From NCBI GenBank assembly GCA_030598625.1, contig JAUVPO010000106.1, positions 1 to 6,818 of the forward strand: DNA of 6,818 bases. Direction: 5' to 3'. A model generated the notes under the pieces. The model was not told the DNA's origin. It saw only the letters and a program-made list of their open reading frames with translations, and searched no databases. The stretch's first letter is position 1, and each line of letters begins with the position of its first letter. This document shows, piece by piece, positions 1 through 6,487 of this stretch. The position numbers and the translations under genes are program-made. The DNA is from Deferribacteres bacterium (GTDB taxonomy: Bacteria; Nitrospirota; Thermodesulfovibrionia; UBA6902).

Positions 1-82
1 ACACATTTATCATTATTTTATTCGAGTAAAATAAGGAAGACAACTATATACAAATATTATCACTAAATGGATGTTTTAGCAA

Positions 83-115
83 TAATATAATTTATATTAG
101 ATATAAATTATATTA
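83..115. repeat. Perfect 15-bp AT-only inverted repeat upstream of lipA
   Basis: The left arm at 83-97 (TAATATAATTTATAT) is the exact reverse complement of the right arm at 101-115, separated by the three bases TAG. The arms contain only A and T, so the hairpin would be weak in RNA, and no T-run follows, so it is not a typical intrinsic terminator. It lies about 35 bp upstream of a TATAAT box and could be an operator, a region of easy melting, or the end of an upstream transcription unit. The repeat itself is read directly from the sequence; any function is a guess. Confidence 0.5.
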
Positions 116-150
116 ATATCTTACATGATATATAAAAGACAAAATTTCTT

Positions 151-156
151 TATAAT
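151..156 (+). promoter_or_regulatory. Possible -10 box of the lipA promoter
   Basis: TATAAT matches the sigma70 -10 consensus exactly and lies 37 bp before the ATG at 194, which would give a short leader. No good -35 hexamer sits 16-18 bp upstream, where the sequence is only a run of A and T. In DNA this AT-rich a chance match is quite possible, so the call is tentative. Confidence 0.3.
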
Positions 157-193
157 ATCTGAAGTAAGCGGTTTTTACATCAAATAATATATA

Positions 194-1078
194 ATGCAAG
201 TTGAAAAGTCCATAAATATTATGGGGTTATCTGTTATGCGGCATCCTGAATGGATAAAGGTTAAGACAACGGAGACACACAAAACCCGGAAAATCCTTAG
301 ACGTCATGGAGTATCCACTGTTTGTGAAGAGGCGAAGTGTCCTAACCAGGGAAGGTGTTTTTCACAGAGTATGGCAACGTTTATGATACTCGGTGACAGA
401 TGTACGAGAAACTGTTCATTTTGTGCTGTTGAATCTTCTATGCCATTGCCCCCCGATCCCGGTGAACCGGAAAAAATAGCTGAAGCGTCATTGGCGCTCG
501 GACTCAAATTTGCGGTTATTACATCTGTTACAAGGGATGACCTGCCTGACGGCGGGGCAGGGCAGTTTGCTGAAACTATCCGGGCTGTGAGGAATAGAAT
601 AAATGGAATTAAATTAGAGGTTTTGACCCCTGATTTTAAAGGAAATACTGAAGCAATAAAGACTGTTCTTAATGTCGGACCCGACGTATTTAATCACAAT
701 ATTGAAACTGTTCCGAGACTTTATCCAAAGGTTAGACAGGGAGCGGATTATAATACGTCGATTAATATATTAAGAACGGCAAAAGCTCTTTATCCTGATA
801 TAAAGATTAAATCAGGCATTATGGTCGGGCTTGGCGAAACAGAACCGGAGGTGCTATCTGTCCTGGAGGACATAAGAAAAACAGGCTGTGATTTCTTAAC
901 GATTGGCCAATATCTGAGACCGCGAAGAAAAAACATACCGGTTGTTGAATATATTAGTCCGGAAATTTTTAAACGATACAGGATCAAAGGACTTGAAATG
1001 GGTTTTAAGGCAGTTGCTTCATCGCCGTTAACGAGGAGTTCAATGAATGCAGGGGAGATGTTCAATGATAATAGTTAG
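194..1078 (+). CDS. lipA: Lipoyl synthase LipA (radical SAM)
   Basis: LipA inserts two sulfur atoms at C6 and C8 of octanoyl groups on lipoyl domains or GcvH, sacrificing an auxiliary iron-sulfur cluster, and acts in the cytoplasm. The diagnostic motifs are present: the auxiliary-cluster CX4CX5C at residues 44, 49 and 55 (CEEAKCPNQGRC), the radical-SAM CX3CX2C at 70, 74 and 77 (CTRNCSFC), and a C-terminal RSS at 281-283 that holds the serine ligand of the auxiliary cluster. That motif reads RSSM where most family members have RSSY. At 294 aa the length is normal. The start is uncertain: the ATGs at 194, 221 and 236 all lack a clear Shine-Dalgarno. The one at 236 begins MRHPEWIKVK, close to where family homology begins, and would give 280 aa. 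No lipB or other lipoate gene is visible beside it, and it is probably unrelated to the amino-acid genes downstream. Confidence 0.95.
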   Translation: MQVEKSINIMGLSVMRHPEWIKVKTTETHKTRKILRRHGVSTVCEEAKCPNQGRCFSQSMATFMILGDRCTRNCSFCAVESSMPLPPDPGEPEKIAEASLALGLKFAVITSVTRDDLPDGGAGQFAETIRAVRNRINGIKLEVLTPDFKGNTEAIKTVLNVGPDVFNHNIETVPRLYPKVRQGADYNTSINILRTAKALYPDIKIKSGIMVGLGETEPEVLSVLEDIRKTGCDFLTIGQYLRPRRKNIPVVEYISPEIFKRYRIKGLEMGFKAVASSPLTRSSMNAGEMFNDNS

Positions 1079-1132
1079 AAAAAATCTGTAAAATATGTAA
1101 TAATTGGCTGTTGTATTTTTAGAGGAGATAAT

Positions 1133-2305
1133 ATGTATGAATTTAAAAGGGTAAAAAGGCTGCCTCCATATGTGTTCGCTATTGTAAACAAGCTTAAAAT
1201 GGAGGCAAGGAGAAAGGGTGAGGATATTATTGACCTTGGAATGGGCAACCCCGACCTGCCGACGCCGGGACATATTGTGGACAAACTTGTAGAAGCGGTA
1301 AAAAATCCGCGAAACCACAGGTATTCCGCGTCAAGAGGCATAACACAATTAAGGCTTGCAATATGCGAATGGTACAAGAGGCGGTTTGATGTGGATCTTG
1401 ATCATGATACGGAAGCAGTCATTTCAATCGGATCAAAAGAGGGATTGTCACATCTTGCTTATGCAATGGTTGAGCCGGGTGACCTTATATTAACTCCCGC
1501 TCCAGCCTATCCCATTCACCCTTACAGTTTTATCCTTGCGGGAGGAGATGTGAGGAGTATCCCCGTACAAAAGGACGCGAATTTTTTTGAAACCATGGAG
1601 AACGAATTTAAGGCGGCATGGCCGAGGCCCAAGGTGTTGCTGATAAATTTTCCGCACAACCCGACTACCACATGTACTGACCTTGCGTTTTTTCAAAAGG
1701 TTGTAGATTTTGCAAAAGAGAATGACATTATAGTGATCCATGATTTTGCTTATGCCGATCTTACTTTTGATGGTTACAAAGCACCGAGTTTTTTGCAGGC
1801 AGCGGGAGCAAAAGACGTCGGCGTGGAATTTTTTTCGCTCACAAAGAGTTATTCCATGGCAGGCTGGAGGGTAGGTTTCTGCTGTGGCAACAGAGAACTC
1901 GTCGGCGCTCTTACGACTATTAAGAGTTATCTTGATTATGGCATGTTCCAGCCGATCCAGATTGCAAGCATCATAGCTTTAAGAGGACCGCAGGATTGTG
2001 TTAAAGAAATTGTGTCGACTTATGAAAGCAGAAGGAATGTCCTGATTCACGGGCTCAAAAACGCCGGATGGGAAGTAGAGCCTCCTATGGCAACGATGTT
2101 TGTCTGGGCCGATATCCCGGAGCCGTTTAAAAAAATGGGGTCGCTTGAGTTCACAAAATTTCTACTGAAGACCGCGGGAGTGGCTGTCTCTCCCGGAATC
2201 GGATTCGGTCCGGCAGGTGAAGGTTTTGTCCGTTTCGCGCTGGTTGAAAATGAACACAGGATCCGGCAGGCTGCGAGGGGAATTAAGAAGGCTTTGAACA
2301 AATAA
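1133..2305 (+). CDS. alaC: AlaC-type alanine aminotransferase (class I/II, PLP)
   Basis: This fold-type I aminotransferase of 390 aa most resembles E. coli AlaC (YfdZ), the glutamate-pyruvate transaminase, as I recall that sequence. Shared blocks include RLPPYVF near residue 10, GMGNPD at 36-41, YSASRGI at 64-70, GSKEGL at 100-105, the HNPT motif at 175-178, and the PLP-lysine motif SLTKSYSMAGWR with K238 as the likely Schiff-base lysine. VRFALVEN near the C-terminus carries the arginine expected to bind the substrate carboxylate. The start has a good Shine-Dalgarno, AGAGGAG at 1121-1127, five bases before the ATG. Related enzymes are often labelled LL-diaminopimelate aminotransferase, so automatic annotation may say DapL; the motifs favour AlaC. 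An alaC-hom order is, as I recall, common in Proteobacteria and Nitrospirota-like genomes and ties this gene to the aspartate/alanine family pathways. Confidence 0.87.
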   Translation: MYEFKRVKRLPPYVFAIVNKLKMEARRKGEDIIDLGMGNPDLPTPGHIVDKLVEAVKNPRNHRYSASRGITQLRLAICEWYKRRFDVDLDHDTEAVISIGSKEGLSHLAYAMVEPGDLILTPAPAYPIHPYSFILAGGDVRSIPVQKDANFFETMENEFKAAWPRPKVLLINFPHNPTTTCTDLAFFQKVVDFAKENDIIVIHDFAYADLTFDGYKAPSFLQAAGAKDVGVEFFSLTKSYSMAGWRVGFCCGNRELVGALTTIKSYLDYGMFQPIQIASIIALRGPQDCVKEIVSTYESRRNVLIHGLKNAGWEVEPPMATMFVWADIPEPFKKMGSLEFTKFLLKTAGVAVSPGIGFGPAGEGFVRFALVENEHRIRQAARGIKKALNK

Positions 2306-2390
2306 TGTCAAATTTATCCGCGCAATTTCATGGAAAATTTCCGGAGACAGACGTTTTAGCAGGATATCGTTAATTTTACCCTCCCAACTC

Positions 2391-2420
2391 TTGAATAAAT
2401 CAAACTATTTAGAGCATAAT
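2391..2420 (+). promoter_or_regulatory. Candidate sigma70 promoter for the hom operon
   Basis: TTGAAT at 2391-2396 and CATAAT at 2415-2420 are separated by 18 bp, matching 4 of 6 and 5 of 6 consensus positions. A transcript would begin near 2427, about 50 nt before the hom start. The box sits in the 172-bp spacer between alaC and hom, the longest gap after lipA, where a new transcription unit would be expected. Nothing else convincing was seen in 2306-2477; in particular there is no GC-rich hairpin with a T-run after alaC, so read-through from alaC remains possible. Confidence 0.45.
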
Positions 2421-2466
2421 ACCTGTCTAAGAAAAAATCTGAAAAATTTCATCATTTTTGATTCTT

Positions 2467-2480
2467 AAGGAGAAAAATTG
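2467..2480 (+). promoter_or_regulatory. Ribosome binding site fixing the TTG start of hom
   Basis: AAGGAG at 2467-2472 lies five bases before a TTG at 2478-2480. No ATG or GTG with a comparable site precedes the GFGTVG nucleotide-binding motif, so this strong site decides in favour of the TTG start. Confidence 0.8.
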
Positions 2481-3788
2481 AAAAAGGACGCTGTGTATGT
2501 CGGTATTATCGGCTTTGGTACGGTAGGCACCGGAACAGCGAATATCCTTTTAAAAAAGCGGAAGGATCTTGAAAGAAGGCTGGGGTTCCCGCTGGTTTTA
2601 AAACGCATTGCCGACATTGACACAAAAAGGGACAGGGGGATCAGGCTTCCGAAAGGAGTTCTTGTTAAGGACTTCAGGACCATATTGAATGATCCTGAAA
2701 TTGATATAGTAGTTGAGCTTGTCGGAGGAATATCCCATGCAAGAGAGATTATCCTTGAAGCGCTCAAAAATGGAAAGCATGTTGTGACTGCCAATAAGGC
2801 GCTTCTTGCGGAAGCCGGCCGGGAGATATTTAAGGCCGCAAGGAAAAACAGAATGGACGTTGGGTTTGAGGCATCGGTTGCCGGCAGTATACCGATAATA
2901 AAGGTTGTAAGAGAGTCTCTCATAGGAAATAAAATCAATAACATATATGGAATTATTAATGGGACGTCTAATTACATCCTGACGAAAATGACCGAAGAAC
3001 ACATTGATTTCAAATCGGCTTTGCAGGAGGCGCAGGACCTCGGATATGCTGAGGCAGACCCCACGTTTGATATTGAGGGGGTTGATTCCGCTCATAAGCT
3101 TGCAATTCTTGCGTCACTTTCATTCGGTATTCCGCTTTCTCTAAAAAAGGTATACACTGAAGGCATAACCGGGATAACGCCGCTGGACATACAGTTTGCA
3201 TCAGAGTTCGGCTATAAGATAAAATTACTTGCAATCGCAAAAAGGGCAGGCAAGGATATTGAATTAAGAGTTCATCCGACAATGCTGCCAGGCGACTATC
3301 TTATTTCAGGTGTTAAGGGCGTTTTTAACGCGATTTATATTGAAGGCGATGCAACGGGTCCCGCGCTTTATTACGGCAAGGGCGCCGGCGCGATGCCCAC
3401 CGGAAGCGCGGTTGTCAGCGACATTGCCGATATAGCGAGAAACATTAAGACCGGCGCTGTTGACAGAATCCATGATGTTGACATGCCTGAAAATCCTGAA
3501 TTGAGGATTAAAAAAATGGAGGAGATACAAACCAGTTATTATCTCCGTTTTTCAGCCATTGACAAGCCCGGTGTTTTATCCAGGATTTCCGGTGTCCTCG
3601 GCAGTCATGACATAAGCATCAAGTCAATGATACAGAAGAGAAGAAAGAGGGAAAAGGCGGTGCCTGTAGTGATGATGACACATGAAGCAAAGGAAAGGGA
3701 TATTGTTCAGGCATTGAGGCAGATTGATCGACTCTCGGTTGTATCCGGAAAGACCGTTTATCTTAGGGTCGAAGGAGGAGAGAAATAA
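2478..3788 (+). CDS. hom: Homoserine dehydrogenase with C-terminal ACT domain
   Basis: Hom reduces L-aspartate 4-semialdehyde to L-homoserine with NAD(P)H, at the branch to threonine and methionine. The 436-aa protein has the standard three-part layout. A Rossmann domain carries GFGTVG at 12-17 and TANKALL at 104-110. The catalytic domain carries NGTSNYILTKM at 161-171 and GYAEADP with E192, then GVDSAHK with D203 and K207, which match the substrate-binding glutamate and the catalytic Asp/Lys pair known from yeast enzyme work. An ACT domain runs from about residue 354 (YYLRFSAIDKPGVLSRISG), the usual site of threonine feedback inhibition. The gene starts with TTG after a good Shine-Dalgarno. 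It ends one base before the TusA-like gene, whose ribosome site (GGAGGAG) lies inside the last hom codons, so the two are probably translationally coupled. It supplies the precursor for both enzymes of the threonine-synthase family downstream. Confidence 0.96.
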   Translation: MKKDAVYVGIIGFGTVGTGTANILLKKRKDLERRLGFPLVLKRIADIDTKRDRGIRLPKGVLVKDFRTILNDPEIDIVVELVGGISHAREIILEALKNGKHVVTANKALLAEAGREIFKAARKNRMDVGFEASVAGSIPIIKVVRESLIGNKINNIYGIINGTSNYILTKMTEEHIDFKSALQEAQDLGYAEADPTFDIEGVDSAHKLAILASLSFGIPLSLKKVYTEGITGITPLDIQFASEFGYKIKLLAIAKRAGKDIELRVHPTMLPGDYLISGVKGVFNAIYIEGDATGPALYYGKGAGAMPTGSAVVSDIADIARNIKTGAVDRIHDVDMPENPELRIKKMEEIQTSYYLRFSAIDKPGVLSRISGVLGSHDISIKSMIQKRRKREKAVPVVMMTHEAKERDIVQALRQIDRLSVVSGKTVYLRVEGGEK

Positions 3789-3789
3789 G

Positions 3790-4038
3790 ATGCAGGATAT
3801 AAAGGTTGATAAAAAGCTGGACATAAGGGGTGAAGTTTGCCCTTATACTCTGGTAAAGTCTAAACTCGGGATCGAGAGCATAGAGTTAGGGCAAACCATG
3901 GAGATTATACTTGATTATCCGGAGGCTGCCGACAGTATTCCAAAGGCAATGCTTAATTACGGGCATTCGGTCCTTAAGACGGAAAAAATAAATTCGAAAG
4001 AATGGGTCATCCTGGTAAGAAAAGAGGTCGAAGACTGA
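3790..4038 (+). CDS. TusA/SirA-family sulfur-carrier protein
   Basis: This small cytoplasmic protein of 82 aa belongs to the TusA/YedF family (sulfurtransferase TusA-like fold), which moves persulfide sulfur on one cysteine. The signature region LDIRGEVCPYTLVKSK at residues 10-25 contains the active-site C17 followed by P18. The second proline of the classic CPxP motif is absent (CPYT), as in many TusA paralogues that serve pathways other than tRNA thiolation. I start it at the ATG at 3790, with GGAGGAG at 3774-3780; a longer reading from 3724 would lie inside hom and lacks support. The stop overlaps the next start by one base (TGATG), pairing it with the E1 enzyme. Its position between hom and the E1 suggests it delivers sulfur to the carrier protein encoded at 6150. 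That role is inferred from context only. Confidence 0.86.
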   Translation: MQDIKVDKKLDIRGEVCPYTLVKSKLGIESIELGQTMEIILDYPEAADSIPKAMLNYGHSVLKTEKINSKEWVILVRKEVED

Positions 4039-4838
4039 TGGAATTTACAGAGGAACAGCTTAAAAGATACAGCAGGCATATAATACTTCCTGAAGTAGGA
4101 GGCAAGGGGCAGAAGAAAATCTCTGAGGCAAAGGTGCTGATAATCGGCGCAGGGGGACTGGGCTGTCCTGTAGGATACTATCTCGCGGCGGCTGGAGTAG
4201 GCACTATTGCGCTCGTTGATAACGATAATGTCGAGTTGAGCAACCTGCAAAGACAGATCGCTCACAGTGTAAAGACAATTGATGTAAACAAGGCTGAATC
4301 AGCTAAACAGACCTTTGAAGCATTGAATCCCGATGTCAATGTAATTGCCGTTAATGAAAGGATAGGCAGTAAAAATATCCTTGGCTTGATAAGAGATTAT
4401 GACATTATTGTTGACGGGACTGATAATTTTCCTACAAGATATCTCATTAATGACGCATGTGTAATGCTTAAAAAACCTCTTGTCAGCGGCGCTATTCTCA
4501 GATTTGAAGGACAGGTTACAACCATAATGCCGGGTGAAGGACCGTGTTATCGCTGTCTTTTTGAAGAACCGCCTCCGCCAGGGCTTGTTCCTTCGTGCCA
4601 GGAGGCAGGCGTACTTGGTGTTTTGCCGGGTGTTATCGGCGCCCTTCAGGCGACAGAGGTGCTTAAGTTGATCATTGGAAAAGGAAAACCCTTGAAAGGC
4701 AACTTATTAATATATGATGCCCTCGGGGTAAATTTCAGGAAAGTCAGGATACCTAAAAATGATAACTGTCCGGTTTGCGGCAAGGATCCTAAGATCAAGG
4801 ATTTGACGGATCTTCCGGAAGAATATTGTTCGATTTAA
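4038..4838 (+). CDS. HesA/MoeB/ThiF-family E1-like adenylyltransferase
   Basis: Enzymes of this family use ATP to adenylate the C-terminal glycine of a ubiquitin-like sulfur carrier (MoaD, ThiS, CysO or HcyS type) so that it can become a thiocarboxylate. The 266-aa protein shows the full set of marks: RYSRHIILPEVGGKGQKK at the N-terminus, the nucleotide loop GAGGLG at 37-42, D61 and NLQRQ at 69-73, DGTDNFPTR at 126-134, zinc cysteines in CYRC (170, 173) and CPVC (244, 247), and a conserved loop cysteine at 187 in PSCQEAGVLG. There is no rhodanese domain, so sulfur must come from another protein; the TusA-like neighbour is a candidate. The start at 4038 overlaps the preceding stop; an in-frame ATG at 4002 would overlap that gene further and adds residues outside the family. 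The tail ends EEYCSI, with an extra cysteine at 264. The likely partner is the carrier at 6150 rather than MoaD, since no molybdopterin gene is present. Confidence 0.93.
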   Translation: MEFTEEQLKRYSRHIILPEVGGKGQKKISEAKVLIIGAGGLGCPVGYYLAAAGVGTIALVDNDNVELSNLQRQIAHSVKTIDVNKAESAKQTFEALNPDVNVIAVNERIGSKNILGLIRDYDIIVDGTDNFPTRYLINDACVMLKKPLVSGAILRFEGQVTTIMPGEGPCYRCLFEEPPPPGLVPSCQEAGVLGVLPGVIGALQATEVLKLIIGKGKPLKGNLLIYDALGVNFRKVRIPKNDNCPVCGKDPKIKDLTDLPEEYCSI

Positions 4839-4881
4839 GAAATAGTTAATAGCTTTAGTATTTATGGAGGCGGATTAATAA

Positions 4882-6120
4882 ATGGGTTTTGTAAAAGGAC
4901 TTAAATGCAGGGAATGCGGAAGAGAGTATGCTATTGACCCGATATATGTATGCGAGTTCTGTTTCGGCCCGTTGGAAGTTGTTTATGATTACGACGGAAT
5001 CAAAAAGGTTTTGACGCGGGAGATGATTCTGTCAAGGCCGCAGACTTTATGGCGCTACAGGGAATTATTACCGATTGACGGGGAGCCTACCAGCGGTCTC
5101 CATTCAGGCTTTACGCCGCTTGTCAGGGCGGATAAACTTGCTCAACATCTTGGATTAAAGAAGCTGTATATAAAAGATGATACGGTTACGCATCCAACCC
5201 TTTCTTTCAAAGACAGGGTAGTTGCAATTGCGCTGTCAAAGGCAAGGGAATTCGGATTTAATACTGTTGCGTGCGCCTCTACCGGCAATCTCGCGCATTC
5301 GGTGTCGGCCCACGGCGCGGCAGGGGGTTTTAAAAGATTCATCTTTATTCCTGCAAGCCTTGAACACAGTAAAATAATCGCATCACTTGCATATGGACCG
5401 AATCTTATAGCTGTTGACGGAAATTATGATGAGGTGAACAGGTTATGCAGTGAGGTTGCTAACAAATATAACTGGGCATTTGTAAATATTAATATCAGGC
5501 CGTTTTATGCGGAGGGATCAAAAACCCAGGGATATGAGATAGTGGAACAACTCGGGTGGAGGACACCCGACGCAGTTGTTGTGCCCTGTGCGAGTGGCTC
5601 CCTGATGACAAAGATTTGGAAGAGCTTCAAGGAGATGAAACAAATTGGTCTGATAAATGACATGCAGACAAAAATATTTTCCGCACAGGCAACAGGCTGT
5701 TCCCCGATTGTTAAGGCCATCAAGGAAGGCGTTGATGTCATAAAACCCGTAAGACCTGATACAATCGCCAAATCACTTGCCATAGGAAATCCTGCTGACG
5801 GTTTCTATGCTACACAGGTAATTAAGGAAAGCGGCGGATATGGAGAGGATGCGTCGGATAATGAGATAATAGAGGCAATAAAACTTCTTGCGAAGACAGA
5901 GGGCATATTTGCTGAAACAGCCGGCGGAGTGACCCTTGCTTCGGCAATAAAACTTATAGAAAAAGGGTATATAGACAAAGAGTCTGTAATAGTGCTTTGC
6001 ATTACGGGTAATGGTCTGAAGACAAAAGAGGCTATTGTAGGACATACGGTCGAGCCTTTTCACATTAACCCTAACCTGAAGTCTTTTGAGGAAACTCTGA
6101 AAAAAATCGATTCCGTTTGA
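4882..6120 (+). CDS. metM: Threonine-synthase-family PLP enzyme, probable MetM-type homocysteine synthase
   Basis: This is a fold-type II PLP enzyme of the threonine synthase family, 412 aa. An N-terminal zinc ribbon has CRECG and CEFC pairs (C9, C12, C24, C27). The PLP lysine is K110 in HPTLSFKDR, followed by STGN at 133-136 as phosphate/substrate loop, and TAGGVT near 346-351. Automatic annotation would call it ThrC. Reasons to think otherwise: a second, ordinary ThrC begins at 6727, this gene is followed 29 bp later by a CysO-like sulfur carrier and preceded by its E1, and its motifs (SFKDRVVAIAL, FYAEGSKT, SLAIGNPADG) match, from memory, the Streptomyces threonine-synthase homologue paired with a MoaD-like gene and reported as MetM. 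MetM converts O-phosphohomoserine to homocysteine with carrier-bound sulfur. The ATG follows an in-frame TAA directly, so no longer form is possible; GGAGG lies 11 bases upstream. True threonine synthase activity remains the main alternative. Confidence 0.78.
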   Translation: MGFVKGLKCRECGREYAIDPIYVCEFCFGPLEVVYDYDGIKKVLTREMILSRPQTLWRYRELLPIDGEPTSGLHSGFTPLVRADKLAQHLGLKKLYIKDDTVTHPTLSFKDRVVAIALSKAREFGFNTVACASTGNLAHSVSAHGAAGGFKRFIFIPASLEHSKIIASLAYGPNLIAVDGNYDEVNRLCSEVANKYNWAFVNINIRPFYAEGSKTQGYEIVEQLGWRTPDAVVVPCASGSLMTKIWKSFKEMKQIGLINDMQTKIFSAQATGCSPIVKAIKEGVDVIKPVRPDTIAKSLAIGNPADGFYATQVIKESGGYGEDASDNEIIEAIKLLAKTEGIFAETAGGVTLASAIKLIEKGYIDKESVIVLCITGNGLKTKEAIVGHTVEPFHINPNLKSFEETLKKIDSV

Positions 6121-6134
6121 AATTTATAAGTTAT

Positions 6135-6142
6135 AAAGGAGG
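6135..6142 (+). promoter_or_regulatory. Strong ribosome binding site of the sulfur-carrier gene
   Basis: AAAGGAGG lies seven bases before the ATG at 6150. It is a near-perfect anti-16S match and the strongest such site in the window, which fits a carrier protein needed in larger amounts than its enzymes. Confidence 0.75.
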
Positions 6143-6149
6143 AAGATAA

Positions 6150-6425
6150 ATGACTGTAAAAGTAAGAATACCGGTACCCCTTCAAAGATTGACGAAAGGG
6201 AAAGAAGAAGTAGACGGTGAACCGGGCACAATAATTTCACTCGTTAACAGTCTTGATAAAAAATATCCTGGTCTCGCGGAAAGAATATCCGAAGGGGGCA
6301 AGTTAAGAAGGTTTGTAAATGTTTATGTTAATGAAGAGGATGTCAGGTTTATGAATAATGAGGAAACAGAAGTCAAGGACGGTGATGAAATTTCCATAGT
6401 CCCAGCGATTGCCGGAGGAGGTTAA
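6150..6425 (+). CDS. metO: MoaD/ThiS/CysO-family beta-grasp sulfur-carrier protein
   Basis: The 91-aa ubiquitin-like protein ends in Gly-Gly-Gly, the tail that an E1 adenylates and that then carries sulfur as a thiocarboxylate. The segment KLRRFVNVYVNEEDVRF at 51-67 and the ending ISIVPAIAGGG are very close, from memory, to Mycobacterium tuberculosis CysO (…RFVNIYVNDEDVRF…VAGG), more so than to MoaD or ThiS. The protein has no cysteine, as expected for a carrier that uses its C-terminus. The stop codon directly follows the last glycine, so no protease is needed to expose the tail. It follows the MetM-like gene by 29 bp; in Streptomyces the equivalent partner is named MetO. The alternative is a CysO role in cysteine synthesis with a CysM enzyme not seen in this window. 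A role in molybdopterin or thiamine synthesis looks unlikely from context. Confidence 0.88.
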   Translation: MTVKVRIPVPLQRLTKGKEEVDGEPGTIISLVNSLDKKYPGLAERISEGGKLRRFVNVYVNEEDVRFMNNEETEVKDGDEISIVPAIAGGG

Positions 6426-6473
6426 AGCGGTATGTACCATTACGGTGTAATCAATATAACGAATAATTATATA

Positions 6474-6480
6474 GGGGGAG
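6474..6480 (+). promoter_or_regulatory. Ribosome binding site of the NIL gene
   Basis: GGGGGAG ends seven bases before the ATG at 6488 and supports that start over the upstream in-frame reading. It lies in the 62-bp spacer after the carrier gene. Confidence 0.6.
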
Positions 6481-6487
6481 AACGAGA

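Noticed and set aside
73..81. GTTTTAGCA occurring at 73-81 and again at 2353-2361, as a possible shared regulatory site
   Set aside because: Nine AT-rich bases in two spacers is within chance, and the flanking sequence is not shared.
1040..1377. Overlapping minus-strand frames across the lipA-alaC gap
   Set aside because: Most of their length is antisense to lipA and alaC, and the predicted peptides look like no known protein.
2306..2345. Possible terminator after alaC around GGAAAATTTCC (2332-2342)
   Set aside because: The near-palindrome has no loop room and no following T-run; nothing here resembles an intrinsic terminator.
2465..2944. 159-codon minus-strand reading frame opposite hom (also 2598-3095 minus)
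   Set aside because: These are antisense shadows of a well-conserved hom gene, with no ribosome site or recognisable family.
3724..3789. Longer start for the TusA-like gene, inside hom
   Set aside because: The extra 22 residues lie in the coding end of hom, do not match TusA family N-termini, and the ATG at 3790 has its own strong ribosome site (GGAGGAG).
4002..4037. Longer start for the E1 gene
   Set aside because: It would overlap the TusA-like gene by 36 bases and add a basic peptide not seen in MoeB/ThiF proteins; the ATG at 4038 gives the normal family N-terminus and a typical TGATG junction.
4038..6425. Molybdopterin or thiamine synthesis cluster
   Set aside because: The E1 and carrier families could fit, but no moaA, moaC, moaE, thiG, thiH or thiE is near, and the carrier resembles CysO more than MoaD or ThiS.
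6429..6451. Two small hairpins (GGTA-TACC and ATTAC-GTAAT) after the carrier gene
   Set aside because: Stems of four and five pairs without a T-run are too weak to call a terminator or riboswitch.
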